A DNA stretch of 64,000 bases from an uncultured Pseudoteredinibacter sp. (GCF_947502065.1 NZ_CANMYE010000006.1:1-64000), one strand, 5' to 3'. Shown: positions 32,351 to 41,386, counted from the stretch's first letter. Program-made: numbers and translations. The notes: a model not told the origin generated them from the letters alone.

Positions 32351-32824
32351 ATGGCAAAGAAGTCACAGGAAGCCCAAAGTAAACAGAAGAAGGTCATTGG
32401 TGGCCTAATTGGTGTGGTGGCGGTAGTCACTGCTGTTGGTATGTTTGTCGCAAATCAAGGGCCTGCTCTAGCGGATCCAGATACATTCAGTGACGGTATT
32501 CCAGTGTATGGCAAGCTAAGCCTCAATGACGCTCGCATTGCTTGTGAGCGTTACACCCGCAAAAGTTTGGGTAAGCAGTTAAAAACCCTATCGGTGGATA
32601 CCCGCTCCAGCCGTTTGGACAATAAAAAAGGCCAATACATGGTCTATATGGAAGCTTACTTGTACGAGAATGAGATGGGTGGCGGTAAAAGCGATCACTA
32701 CTATGTGAATTGTGCTTCTGATAAGTCAAAGCTCAGCCTAGCTAAGTATGAGCTGATTAAAAATGAAAATGAAAAAACCAAAGCTAAGCGTAAGGAAAAA
32801 GGCAGTCGTTACGGTTGGCAATAA
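32351..32824 (+). CDS. Unknown single-pass membrane protein
   Basis: Protein of 157 residues. A basic N terminus (MAKKSQEAQSKQKK) is followed by one membrane helix (VIGGLIGVVAVVTAVGMFVA) and a periplasmic domain with two cysteines (RIACERYTRK and YVNCASDKSK) that could form a disulfide. The C terminus is lysine-rich. The first cysteine-bearing block (KLSLNDARIACERYTRKSLG) hints at a conserved domain that I do not recognise. It stands alone between the Gate protein and typA; no obvious terminator follows. Confidence 0.6.
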   Translation: MAKKSQEAQSKQKKVIGGLIGVVAVVTAVGMFVANQGPALADPDTFSDGIPVYGKLSLNDARIACERYTRKSLGKQLKTLSVDTRSSRLDNKKGQYMVYMEAYLYENEMGGGKSDHYYVNCASDKSKLSLAKYELIKNENEKTKAKRKEKGSRYGWQ

Positions 32825-33075
32825 ATCTCTTTGGGGTCGGGTCCTTAAAACCTGCTCTTTATAGCCTGGCCCTAATATTCTATCGGTAAGCGTTGTGGTA
32901 GTTTGTGCTTACTAACAAGCCCTTTGGGCTTCTTTGCTTCGCTTTGCATCCCCATCTGTAACAAAGTCACTCGATCCCCCAGAAAAAACCGAAATTGCTC
33001 ATGATTTCGTCAGGCAGTCTCTGTATAATGCCGCGCTTCTTCGCCCAGCTGGGCTGTTTTTTAGAGAGATACATT

Positions 33076-34890
33076 GTGATCGAGAATTTACGCAATATTG
33101 CCATTATTGCCCACGTTGACCATGGCAAGACCACCCTAGTTGATAAGTTGCTGAGCCAATCTGGCACCTTGAGCCGCCGTGATGAAGGCGCCGAGCGTGT
33201 GATGGACTCCAACGACCAGGAGAAAGAGCGCGGTATTACTATTTTGGCGAAGAACACCGCCATTGAGTGGAATGGCTATCGCATTAACATCGTAGACACC
33301 CCTGGGCACGCCGACTTCGGTGGTGAGGTAGAGCGTGTACTATCGATGGTAGATTCAGTATTGCTATTGGTTGATGCGGTAGATGGCCCAATGCCACAAA
33401 CTCGCTTTGTAACCTCTAAGGCCTTTGAAAAAGGTTTGAACCCAATCGTTGTGGTCAACAAAGTTGACCGTCCGGGCGCGCGTCCTGATTGGGTAATCGA
33501 TCAGGTGTTCGATCTATTTGATCGCTTAGGTGCAACGGATGAGCAGCTAGATTTTCCAATCATTTACGCTTCGGCGCTAAATGGTGTTGCCGGTCAAGAG
33601 CCCGATGACCTGGCTGAAGACATGACCCCGCTATTCGAAATGATCACCGAGCGCGTATCGGCACCTAAAGTTGATCCAGAAGCGCCTTTCCAAATGCAAA
33701 TCTCCGCTTTGGACTATGACAGCTACGTGGGTGTAATTGGTGTTGGCCGTATTTCTCGCGGTACGTTAAAACCAAACCAGCAGGTTGTGGTTGCAGCAGC
33801 TGATGGTTCTACTCGTAAAGGTAAGGTGCTTAACGTTAAGGGCTACTTAGGTCTTGATCGTGTAGATACTGAATTAGCCAGCGCAGGTGACATTGTTTGT
33901 ATCAATGGTATTGATGGCTTGGGTATTTCTGACACTTTATGTGATCCAGATAATGTTGAAACACTGCCAGCATTGAGCGTTGATGAGCCAACCGTATCGA
34001 TGACCTTTATGGTTAACGATTCTCCGTTCGCGGGCCTAGAAGGTAAGCTGGTTACTTCGCGCAATATTAAAGAGCGTTTGGATCAGGAATTGATTCACAA
34101 CGTAGCGCTGCGTGTACAGCAGGGTGATAGCGCTGATAAATTTATCGTATCAGGCCGTGGTGAATTGCACTTGTCGGTATTGATCGAAACCATGCGCCGT
34201 GAAGGTTTCGAAATGGGTGTATCTCGCCCTGAAGTAATTCAAAAAGAAATCGATGGTGTAATGCAAGAGCCGTTTGAAGCTGTTGTGATTGACGTTGAAG
34301 AGCAGCACCAGGGTGCCGTAATGGAAGAGCTTGGCCTGCGTAAAGCTGAGATGACCAATATGGAGCCAGACGGTAAGGGCCGCGTTAAATTAGAATTTAT
34401 CGTGCCTTCACGTGGTTTGATTGGTTTCCGTGGTTTGTTCCTAACCCTAACCTCGGGTTCAGGCATCATGACCAGCATCTTCGATCACTACGGTGAAGTG
34501 AAGCAGGGTGAAGTGGCCAAGCGTCAAAATGGCGTATTGGTTTCTATGGTGAAAGGTAAAACCTTGAGCTACTCACTATACAGCTTGCAGGATCGTGGTC
34601 GTTTGTTCTTGGGTCACGGTATTGATATCTACGAAGGTCAGATTATCGGTATTCACTCGCGCAGCAATGACTTAGCGGTAAACCCAACTAAGGGTAAGCA
34701 GCTAACCAACGTACGTGCGTCGGGTACTGATGAAGCAACCATTCTTACTCCGCCAATCAAGCACACCCTTGAGCAGGCGCTAGAGTTTATTGAAGATGAT
34801 GAGCTGGTAGAAGTAACACCAGAAAGCATTCGTCTGCGTAAGAAGTTACTAACTGAAAACGAACGTAAGCGCGCTAAGAACGCTAAGTAA
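33076..34890 (+). CDS. typA: Ribosome-associated GTPase TypA/BipA
   Basis: Translational GTPase involved in ribosome assembly and stress adaptation. I start it at GTG 33076 (VIENLRNIAIIAHVDHGKTT), the position conserved in the family, giving 604 residues; the frame is open to the left. The G domain shows AHVDHGKTTL, ERGITI, DTPGHADFGGE and NKVDRPGA. EF-G-like domains III and V and the C-terminal TypA-specific domain follow. A strong terminator ends the gene. Confidence 0.96.
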   Translation: MIENLRNIAIIAHVDHGKTTLVDKLLSQSGTLSRRDEGAERVMDSNDQEKERGITILAKNTAIEWNGYRINIVDTPGHADFGGEVERVLSMVDSVLLLVDAVDGPMPQTRFVTSKAFEKGLNPIVVVNKVDRPGARPDWVIDQVFDLFDRLGATDEQLDFPIIYASALNGVAGQEPDDLAEDMTPLFEMITERVSAPKVDPEAPFQMQISALDYDSYVGVIGVGRISRGTLKPNQQVVVAAADGSTRKGKVLNVKGYLGLDRVDTELASAGDIVCINGIDGLGISDTLCDPDNVETLPALSVDEPTVSMTFMVNDSPFAGLEGKLVTSRNIKERLDQELIHNVALRVQQGDSADKFIVSGRGELHLSVLIETMRREGFEMGVSRPEVIQKEIDGVMQEPFEAVVIDVEEQHQGAVMEELGLRKAEMTNMEPDGKGRVKLEFIVPSRGLIGFRGLFLTLTSGSGIMTSIFDHYGEVKQGEVAKRQNGVLVSMVKGKTLSYSLYSLQDRGRLFLGHGIDIYEGQIIGIHSRSNDLAVNPTKGKQLTNVRASGTDEATILTPPIKHTLEQALEFIEDDELVEVTPESIRLRKKLLTENERKRAKNAK

Positions 34891-34913
34891 GTTTTAGTTT
34901 TTAGTTAAAGAAG

Positions 34914-34939
34914 AAACCGGAGCTTGCTCCGGTTTTTTT
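34914..34939 (+). terminator. Terminator of typA
   Basis: AAACCGGAGC-TT-GCTCCGGTTTTTTT, 23 bases past the stop codon. Confidence 0.94.
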
Positions 34940-34986
34940 GTGTCTTGGTTTTTTGTGCGGCCCAGTGTTGCTGGGTTTCTCAAAAT

Positions 34987-35468
34987 GGGGTCAGATCCCT
35001 CTTCGGCGCTGGGCGGGGTCACGCTGGGCGGGGTCAGATCCCACCTTCGATAAGATTACTAAGATTACGGTAATTGATTGAATTGCGGTTTCTATTCAGG
35101 CGGGATCTGACCCCAATTCTATTTCGTTGAGTGCGGTGAGATTGTGCCAGCCTTAATGGGGTCAGATCCCTCTTCAATAAAAATTCAGTAGCTGATTGAA
35201 TTGCGGTTTCTGTTCAGGCGGGATCTGACCCCAATTCTATTTCGTTGAGTGTGGCGAGATTGTGCCGGCCTTAACGGGGTCAGATCCCTCTTCAATAAAA
35301 ATGCGGTAGCTGACTAAATTGTGGCTTCTGTTCAGGCGGGATCTGACCCCAATTTTATTTTGTTGAGTGCGGCGAGATTGTGCCAGCCTTAACGGGGTCA
35401 GATCCCTCTTCGATAAAAATACGGTAGCTGATTAAATTGCGATTTCTATTGCAACGGGATCTGACCTC
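34987..35468. repeat. 118-bp tandem repeat array with GGGGTCAGATCCC palindromic units
   Basis: GGGGTCAGATCCC occurs at 34987, 35030, 35158, 35276 and 35394, and its complement GGGATCTGACCCC at 35102, 35220 and 35338, with a decayed copy at 35456. From 35102 on the period is exactly 118 bases, about three full units; the first unit is 10 bases longer. In each unit the two words pair as a 13-bp stem around about 50 bases. The rest of the unit is AT-rich and non-coding. It fills most of the 665 bases between typA and the next gene. The word is related to the GGGGTCAGAACCC palindromes found 2.9-5.6 kb to the right. Confidence 0.85.
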
Positions 35469-35555
35469 TGTCGTCGCTCTTCGAAAAAACTCATACTTTA
35501 CACAGCCGCAGGTCAGCTATTACTCTAAGCGCTAACATCGACGGAATGATTACTT

Positions 35556-36803
35556 ATGAGATTAAAAGCAATTGCCTTTGTGCTTTCAATGGTTGCTGTT
35601 TTGGCAACATTTCTTTGGTATTTACAGCGAGACGAAGCACTCAGCGAAGAGTCTTTAGCGCTGCTATCAAAAGTTGATCCAAGCATAGATAGCCCGGCTT
35701 ATCGATACTTAATGGGCTTTGCTGCGCCTAAGGGCGAATCGCCGCTCGAAGAAGGCTCTCGCCTGTTACTTGAAATCAGAAAACAAGAAAAAGACAGCGG
35801 GTATACCATTTCATACAAGGAAGGTGGCTTGCCCGCTATTGAGGGCGACTTGGTCTGTAAAACTTGGGAAGACAATTGCCTAAACATATTATTCTCAGGG
35901 CGATTTGAAATAGATAGGCTTCTGGAGCAATACAAAACTCGATTAGATAGGGTAAAAGAATTTTATCAGTTTGATGAGTACAACACGCTAAGTGAGCCAA
36001 TCTTGTCGGAGCCCTTTGCTCCGTACTTGCAGTTGATGTCAGCTGATCGCCTTATCCATATGCAGGCCATTCAACTGCATCAGCAAGGTGACAGTCAGGC
36101 TGCAATCGATGCGCTTTATGATTTGCTGGGATTCCAGCGAAAGATGCTGAGTTTACAGGATCAGCTGATTGGTAAAATAGTTTTTCTAACGTCGTTTCGG
36201 CAAACCATAGATGTGCTTTCTGTAATTGCATCCGAAGCCTCGGGCGAAATAATTTCGAAAGCTATCAAAAATCTTAGTGCTGAAGAAAGGGATTTCTCTC
36301 GTTCCGCAGCGAGAGAATTTAACCTTATGTATAACTATGCTTTAGAGAGGGTTGAGGAGCAGAAGGGGTGGGGTGCGATTTGGCGGATCTTGTACAAGCC
36401 TATTATGACGGCCAATCAATATGCTCCTCGGTGGGTGCATTTCTTGAGGTTGTCTGAGCTGACTCCAAAAGAGTTCAAGGATGCTCTATCTGAGAAAACT
36501 CGTGGGCCAAGCGTTTTTTGGAAACTGCGTAATATGATGGGTGCTATTGAGCAAGAAGTTAATGCGGGCTCCGAGGACTATATTATTCTCATGAATGATA
36601 TAGATTCAAAAATTCTTCTCTTTAATGAAATCTACGCAGAAGGTCGCTCTTTTACTGAAATCGAAAACCCATATTTCCCCAATGATTTTGCAAAGTTAGT
36701 GGGTAATAAGGTCTGCTTTGATGGTGTTGGTGAAAGTGGTAATAAAGTAGAAGGTGGCGGTGAGAAATGGAGTCGCTGCTTGTTTGTCAAAAGTTCTTTT
36801 TAA
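35556..36803 (+). CDS. Unknown membrane-anchored protein
   Basis: Protein of 415 residues, not recognised. An N-terminal membrane helix (IAFVLSMVAVLATFLWYL, residues about 6-23) leaves a large, mostly helical periplasmic region. Two cysteine pairs may form disulfides: LVCKTWEDNC near residue 110 and VCFDGVGE...SRCLF at the C terminus. The central part contains TPR-like helix pairs (ADRLIHMQAIQLHQQGDSQAAIDALYDLLG). Its position directly after the 118-bp repeat array, with a private terminator, suggests a recently acquired or genome-specific gene. Confidence 0.65.
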   Translation: MRLKAIAFVLSMVAVLATFLWYLQRDEALSEESLALLSKVDPSIDSPAYRYLMGFAAPKGESPLEEGSRLLLEIRKQEKDSGYTISYKEGGLPAIEGDLVCKTWEDNCLNILFSGRFEIDRLLEQYKTRLDRVKEFYQFDEYNTLSEPILSEPFAPYLQLMSADRLIHMQAIQLHQQGDSQAAIDALYDLLGFQRKMLSLQDQLIGKIVFLTSFRQTIDVLSVIASEASGEIISKAIKNLSAEERDFSRSAAREFNLMYNYALERVEEQKGWGAIWRILYKPIMTANQYAPRWVHFLRLSELTPKEFKDALSEKTRGPSVFWKLRNMMGAIEQEVNAGSEDYIILMNDIDSKILLFNEIYAEGRSFTEIENPYFPNDFAKLVGNKVCFDGVGESGNKVEGGGEKWSRCLFVKSSF

Positions 36804-36835
36804 ACTCAGAGCCAAAATACGGCTCTGAGTTTTTA
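36803..36835 (+). terminator. Bidirectional terminator
   Basis: AACTCAGAGCC-AAAATAC-GGCTCTGAGTTTTTACTTTT, between the convergent unknown gene and the EamA transporter. Confidence 0.9.
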
Positions 36836-36838
36836 CTT

Positions 36839-37780
36839 TTAATCCAAGCTCGGACTGCTAGTTTGATCCAGTGGCTGCATCTTAGCTTTGCGCTTTCCGC
36901 CCAGTTCGGCATAGAGCATTGCACTAATGATCAAGCCAGCGCCGATCCAGCCTTTAAAGCCTAAATGCTCATCCAAAAATACATAGGCAAAGAAGTGCGC
37001 GAAAATCGGCTCTAGTGCAAATACTAAGGCGACCTTGTGGGGCTCCAGTAATCGTTGGCTTGAAGTTTGTGCCCAGTAGGCGAACGCGCTTCCCAGCACG
37101 GCTGAATAAAGCACTGCTTGAATAACCACCGAGCTAAACAGTTGCTCTTGAATTGGTGGGTATTCTTGAGTTTCGCCAATTCCGAATGCCGCAGCGATTG
37201 CGCTATAAACACCTACCGCCGCAAGCTGATAAATACTGAGCAGCACGATGGGGTAGCGATCGGCATAGCGATCGGTAAAACAAATATGTAAAGCGAAGCA
37301 GATAGCGCAGATGGTGACCAGTATGTCGCCGCTATTAAATTCCAGCTTGTCACCTACAGTAAGCATATATAAGCCAGCTGTTGCCATAACGACGCTAATC
37401 CACACCGCTTTATCAACTTGCTTTTTGAATAGTAGGTAGGCGATTACTGGGGTGAGCGGTACGCAAAGGCCGGTAATAAAGCCCGCATTAGAAACGCTGG
37501 TATAAAGCATGCCTTGGGTTTGGGTGCTGAAACCTAAAAACAACAGTAGGCCTAAACCAAAACCCGTTTTTAGTACTGGGCCGTGACCGCTGAAAGAACG
37601 GCGCTCTTTTGACATCCACCACAGTGGTATAAGGCACAGTGCTGCTAGGCTGAAGCGCAAGGTGTTAAAGGTATTCACAGCGACAATATCAATAGCTTTG
37701 TCGATAACCACAAAGCCAGCACCCCAGATGATGTTCACTATCACTAGGGCCCAAAATGCTGAGCGTCCAGAACGAATCAT
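36839..37780 (-). CDS. DMT-superfamily (EamA) transporter
   Basis: Protein of 313 residues with ten predicted membrane helices in two EamA halves. The first begins WALVIVNIIWGAGFVVIDKAI, and FSLAALCLIPLWW and FITGLCVPLTPVIAYLLFKK are typical. The second half contains ALEPIFAHFFAYVFLDEHLGFKGWIGAGLI. Substrate unknown; the family exports or imports small metabolites and amino acids. A single gene, followed by the shared terminator. Confidence 0.88.
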   Translation of the reverse strand: MIRSGRSAFWALVIVNIIWGAGFVVIDKAIDIVAVNTFNTLRFSLAALCLIPLWWMSKERRSFSGHGPVLKTGFGLGLLLFLGFSTQTQGMLYTSVSNAGFITGLCVPLTPVIAYLLFKKQVDKAVWISVVMATAGLYMLTVGDKLEFNSGDILVTICAICFALHICFTDRYADRYPIVLLSIYQLAAVGVYSAIAAAFGIGETQEYPPIQEQLFSSVVIQAVLYSAVLGSAFAYWAQTSSQRLLEPHKVALVFALEPIFAHFFAYVFLDEHLGFKGWIGAGLIISAMLYAELGGKRKAKMQPLDQTSSPSLD

Positions 37781-37867
37781 GTCTAATTAAAACCTGTGCT
37801 TATTGGGCAAAGCAGGCGATCTTAGCAGGCTTGAGGCTTTCCTCAAAGCTAAGTTGCTAGTTTCAGA

Positions 37868-38267
37868 TCGCGGCTCCGGTCGGGGTCAGAACCCGCGGGT
37901 TCTGACCCCAGGTTTGGGCAGTTTGTTTGGGGTGTTACTGCGACTGATGGAGTCGCGGAGGTTTGGGTGTTCTTTGCAGTTCTGTGTCTTTGCTTCTATG
38001 GCTTTTTACCTTGAAGGGTTCTATAGGAGTGGTTGGTGCGTATAGATCGTGGCTCCGATCGGGGTCAGAACCCCTGGGTTCTGACCCCAGGTTTGGGCAG
38101 TTTGTTTGAGGTGTTGCTGTGACTAATGGAGCCGCTAAGGTTTAGGTGTTCTTTGCGGTTCTGTGTCTTTGCTTCTTAGGCGTTTTACCTTGAAGGGTTC
38201 TATGGGAGTGGCTGGTGTGTGTAGATAGGGGCTCCGATCGGGGTCAGAACCCACGGGTTCTGACCCC
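37868..38267. repeat. 179-bp tandem repeat with 28-bp GGGGTCAGAACCC palindromes
   Basis: Three palindromes, each GGGGTCAGAACCC plus its complement around two central bases, start at 37882, 38061 and 38240: a spacing of exactly 179 bases twice. Each is preceded by GGCTCCG(A/G)TC. The spacers between them are near-identical copies (GGTTTGGGCAGTTTGTTT at the start and GGCTCCGATC at the end). The third copy is cut off at the palindrome, next to the tag stop codon. No coding content. Confidence 0.88.
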
Positions 38268-38268
38268 A

Positions 38269-38862
38269 TTACTTGGCTAGTTTGTTTACCTGGGTGCGGC
38301 GAAAGCAATCTTGGCAGTGATCATTAACCAAGCCACAGGCTTGCATATGGGCATAGCAGATGGTGGAGCCGAAGAACTTGAAGCCACGTTTTTTAAGATC
38401 TTTGCTAATAGCATCTGATATATCAGTAGTGGCCGGGTACTCTTCCATCTTGGTGATTTTGTTCTTGATGGGCTTGTGATTCACATAGGCCCACATATAG
38501 TCACTAAAGCTGCCAAACTCCTTTTGAATCTCTAAAAAGATCTTGGCATTGCTGATGGCAGCTTCAATCTTGCCGCGATGGCGAATGATGGCGGGGTTTT
38601 GCACCAGCTCCTCAACTTTGGCCTGATCAAACTTAGCGACCTTTTTGGCGTTAAAATTCGCAAATGCCTTACGGTAGCCTTCACGACGCTGCAATACTGT
38701 ATACCAGCTGAGCCCGGCTTGGGCGGATTCAAGCACCAAGAATTCGAACATGACTTTATCGTCATATACGGGGACGCCCCATTCTTCGTCGTGGTAGCGA
38801 ACATAGTCTTCTTTGCTGGTATCTAGCCAGGGGCAGCGGCAGGGGGCTTTCTTGCTGGGCAT
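38269..38862 (-). CDS. tag: DNA-3-methyladenine glycosylase I
   Basis: Base-excision repair enzyme that removes 3-methyladenine. The 197 residues match the family. Motifs: CPWLDTSKEDYVRYHDEEWG at the N terminus (zinc ligands Cys and His), SAQAGLSWYTVLQRREGYR carrying the helix-hairpin-helix region, and the C-terminal zinc site GSTICYAHMQACGLVNDHC. Start is preceded by GGAGATTTACC. The stop codon abuts the third 28-bp palindrome, which probably terminates transcription. Confidence 0.95.
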   Translation of the reverse strand: MPSKKAPCRCPWLDTSKEDYVRYHDEEWGVPVYDDKVMFEFLVLESAQAGLSWYTVLQRREGYRKAFANFNAKKVAKFDQAKVEELVQNPAIIRHRGKIEAAISNAKIFLEIQKEFGSFSDYMWAYVNHKPIKNKITKMEEYPATTDISDAISKDLKKRGFKFFGSTICYAHMQACGLVNDHCQDCFRRTQVNKLAK

Positions 38863-39024
38863 GGTAAATCTCCTCGTTGGAAGCTCATAATAAAGCCACT
38901 AGCACTTAGAGCAAGTTAAGTTTCTTTGATATGCTTGCCTAACTGCCTTAAAAATAGCTTCTATAATGTCTCTAAGGCTCGGTTTGGCCTGTTGTCCTTT
39001 TTACCGCTAGGAGTGCTTGCCCCT

Positions 39025-39996
39025 ATGTTAATGCTCTATCCGTCCATTAAGCCCTATAAGACCTTTTATTTGTCCGTCTCTGATGGCCATCAGCTCTATG
39101 TAGAAGAGTGTGGTAATCCAGAAGGCATACCGGTCTTATTCATTCATGGTGGGCCTGGAGGCGGTTGCAGCAAGAAAGATCGATGTTTCTTCGATCCGGA
39201 AATGTATCGCATTATTCTATTTGATCAGCGTGGTGCAGGGCGCTCCTTGCCCCATGCTGAGTTAGAGGCCAATACCACTCAAAAGCTAATTGCCGATATC
39301 GAACAAATTCGAGAGCGCTTAGAGGTGGATCAATGGGTCTTGTTTGGTGGCTCCTGGGGTTCTACTTTGAGTCTACTCTATGCCCAAGAACATGCCGATC
39401 GGGTAATGGGGATGATTTTACGAGGCATCTTCCTCTGCCGTGATCGAGACCTGCGTTGGTTTTACCAAGAGGGCGCGCACCATATATTTCCCGATTATTG
39501 GCAGGATTATGAAGAGATTATTCCGCCGGCTGAGCGTGAAGATATGATCTCGGCTTATTACCGTCGTTTAACCGGCAGTGATGAGTTGGCTAAAATGAAT
39601 GCGGCTAAGCATTGGTCGGTATGGGAAGGGCGCTGTTCTACGCTACGCCCGAGTGCCGACAAAGAAGCGCACTATTCAGATCCGCATGTGGCTTTAGCCA
39701 TGGCTCGAATTGAGGCGCATTATTTTGTAAACGAGGCCTTTATTGAGCAGGACCAGATTATTAAGAATGCTGAGAAGTTAGCGGGTATTCCTACCACGAT
39801 TGTTCATGGGCGTTACGATATGGTTTGTCCGCTGGATAATGCCGTGAGTTTGTACGATGTGTTGCCAGATTCGGAGTTGCATATTATTCGTGATGCTGGC
39901 CATGCCTCAAGCGAGCCTAGTATCACCGATGCACTAGTGCGAGCGACCGAAGAAATGGCCGAGCGCTTTAAGGGCGATTTTCATCGCGGGGCTTAG
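39025..39996 (+). CDS. pip: Proline iminopeptidase
   Basis: Alpha/beta hydrolase (peptidase S33) that removes N-terminal proline from peptides. I start at ATG 39025 (MLMLYPSIKPYKT, 323 residues) because AGGAG lies 11 bases upstream and family members begin there; the frame runs 33 codons further left. Oxyanion region IHGGPGGGC, LFDQRGAGRSLPH, nucleophile elbow GGSWGSTL, acid in HGRYDMVCP, and catalytic histidine in DAGHASSEP. Cytoplasmic. Followed by a single GGGGTCAGAACC palindrome and then dtd. Confidence 0.93.
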   Translation: MLMLYPSIKPYKTFYLSVSDGHQLYVEECGNPEGIPVLFIHGGPGGGCSKKDRCFFDPEMYRIILFDQRGAGRSLPHAELEANTTQKLIADIEQIRERLEVDQWVLFGGSWGSTLSLLYAQEHADRVMGMILRGIFLCRDRDLRWFYQEGAHHIFPDYWQDYEEIIPPAEREDMISAYYRRLTGSDELAKMNAAKHWSVWEGRCSTLRPSADKEAHYSDPHVALAMARIEAHYFVNEAFIEQDQIIKNAEKLAGIPTTIVHGRYDMVCPLDNAVSLYDVLPDSELHIIRDAGHASSEPSITDALVRATEEMAERFKGDFHRGA

Positions 39997-40056
39997 TTGT
40001 TTCTGAGCGCTCGAAGTTAGCGCTATTAATTTAAAGCTGGTTCAATAAATTCAAAT

Positions 40057-40085
40057 GGGGTCAGAACCCGAAAGGTTCTGACCCC
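40057..40085. repeat. Single GGGGTCAGAACC palindrome between pip and dtd
   Basis: GGGGTCAGAACC-CGAAA-GGTTCTGACCCC followed by GATTTTTAT. The central bases differ from the 179-bp array copies. It could act as a terminator for pip. Confidence 0.85.
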
Positions 40086-40111
40086 GATTTTTATCTCTCT
40101 AAGGAAGTATC

Positions 40112-40552
40112 TTGAAAGGCTTAATTCAAAGAGTTAGTCATGCCAATGTTGTGGTTGCTGGTGAAGAAGTTGGTGCGATTGAGCAGGGTATTTTATTGCT
40201 GTTAGGTATCGAAAAAGATGACGGCAAGGAGCAGGCCGATAAGCTGCTTGATAAGCTTTTAAAGTATCGCATCTTTTCCGATGAGCAAGAGCGCATGAAT
40301 TTGAGTGTGAGTGATATTGAGGGCGGCGTATTGGCGATATCACAATTTACCTTGGCGGCGGAAACGAAGAAGGGATTGCGTCCGGGGTTTTCTACGGCTA
40401 AGCCACCTGCCGAGGCGGAGGAGTTGTACAACTATTTTGTATCGCGTTTGCAGGAGAAGCACCAGGGTAAAGTAGCTACTGGTGAGTTTGGTGCTGATAT
40501 GAAAGTTAGCTTATGTAACGATGGGCCGGTGACGTTTATGTTGGAGGTTTAG
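40112..40552 (+). CDS. dtd: D-aminoacyl-tRNA deacylase
   Basis: Hydrolyses D-amino acids wrongly attached to tRNA. The 146 residues start from TTG with AAGGAAG upstream; MKGLIQRVSHANVVV is the normal N terminus. Motifs: LLLLGIEKDD, the catalytic ISQFTLAAETKKGLRPGF, and the cross-subunit Gly-Pro motif NDGPVTFMLEV at the C terminus. Placed between two GGGGTCAGAACC palindromes. Confidence 0.95.
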   Translation: MKGLIQRVSHANVVVAGEEVGAIEQGILLLLGIEKDDGKEQADKLLDKLLKYRIFSDEQERMNLSVSDIEGGVLAISQFTLAAETKKGLRPGFSTAKPPAEAEELYNYFVSRLQEKHQGKVATGEFGADMKVSLCNDGPVTFMLEV

Positions 40553-40581
40553 TTGTAGCATCAAGATCACGGCTCCGATTC

Positions 40582-40633
40582 GGGGTCAGAACCCACGGGT
40601 TCTGACCCCGGGACCTCATGGGTTCTGACCCCC
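40582..40633. repeat. GGGGTCAGAACCC palindrome plus half copy between dtd and tatC
   Basis: A full 28-bp palindrome (40582-40609) is preceded by CGGCTCCGATTC, as in the 179-bp array, and followed by an extra half unit GGGTTCTGACCCCC (40620-40633). It separates the convergent dtd and tatC genes. Confidence 0.85.
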
Positions 40634-40639
40634 GGTGGT

Positions 40640-41386
40640 TTAGGAGTTGGCTTCGCGCTTAACTAGGGTTTTGCCCATGATGATGCCCACTTCAAACAGC
40701 AACCACATTGGCAGCGCTAGCAAAAGCTGGGAGATTACATCTGGGGGTGTAAGCAGCATACCCAATATAAAACAGCCCACAATAATATAAGGGCGTTTTT
40801 CGCCTAAGCTTTCGGGCGTGCTTACGCCGGCAGAAATTAAGATGAAGGTCGCGATAGGAATCTCAAAAGCCAGGCCAAAGGCGAAGAAGATTTTTAGAAT
40901 AAAATCCAGATAACTGCCCATGTCGGTCATCACCGATACGCCTTCGGGCGCCACGGATGTGAAAAAGCCAAACACCAGTGGGAACACTGCATAATAGGCA
41001 AAGGCTATACCGGCATAAAAAAGAAACACGCTAGATATAAAAATAGGCAACGCTAGACGGCGTTCTTCTTTGTACATTGCAGGCGCGATAAATTGCCAGA
41101 CTTGATAGATCAAGAACGGCATAGAGACAAAAATCGAAACAAATAGGGTTAACTTAAAGGGGGTTAAGAAAGGTGCGGCCACCTCGGTGGCGATCATACC
41201 GGCCCCTTCGGGTAAGAACTTTTGTAGCGGTGCGGCAACGAAGGTGTAAATATCGTTGGCAAAATAAAACAAGCCAGCAAAAACCAACAGCACAATTAAA
41301 ATACAACGTAATAAACGGTCACGTAATTCAATCAGATGCTGAACCAGTGGCTGTTCTACATCTTGGTGTTCACTGCTGTCATTCAT
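40640..41386 (-). CDS. tatC: Twin-arginine translocase subunit TatC
   Basis: Inner-membrane receptor of the Tat export pathway, 248 residues with six membrane helices. The family signatures are near the N terminus (HLIELRDRLLRCILIVL) and in the middle (FLTPFKLTLFVSIFVSMPFLIYQVWQFIAPAMY). FRVLTSPD-like TPPDVISQLLLALPMWLLFE sits at the end. Its ATG overlaps the tatB stop by four bases (ATGA). Last gene of the leftward ubiE-to-tatC block. Confidence 0.95.
   Translation of the reverse strand: MNDSSEHQDVEQPLVQHLIELRDRLLRCILIVLLVFAGLFYFANDIYTFVAAPLQKFLPEGAGMIATEVAAPFLTPFKLTLFVSIFVSMPFLIYQVWQFIAPAMYKEERRLALPIFISSVFLFYAGIAFAYYAVFPLVFGFFTSVAPEGVSVMTDMGSYLDFILKIFFAFGLAFEIPIATFILISAGVSTPESLGEKRPYIIVGCFILGMLLTPPDVISQLLLALPMWLLFEVGIIMGKTLVKREANS

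Noticed and set aside
37868..38267. CRISPR array from regularly spaced palindromes
   Set aside because: The spacing is 179 bases, the spacers are copies of each other, and no cas gene is present.
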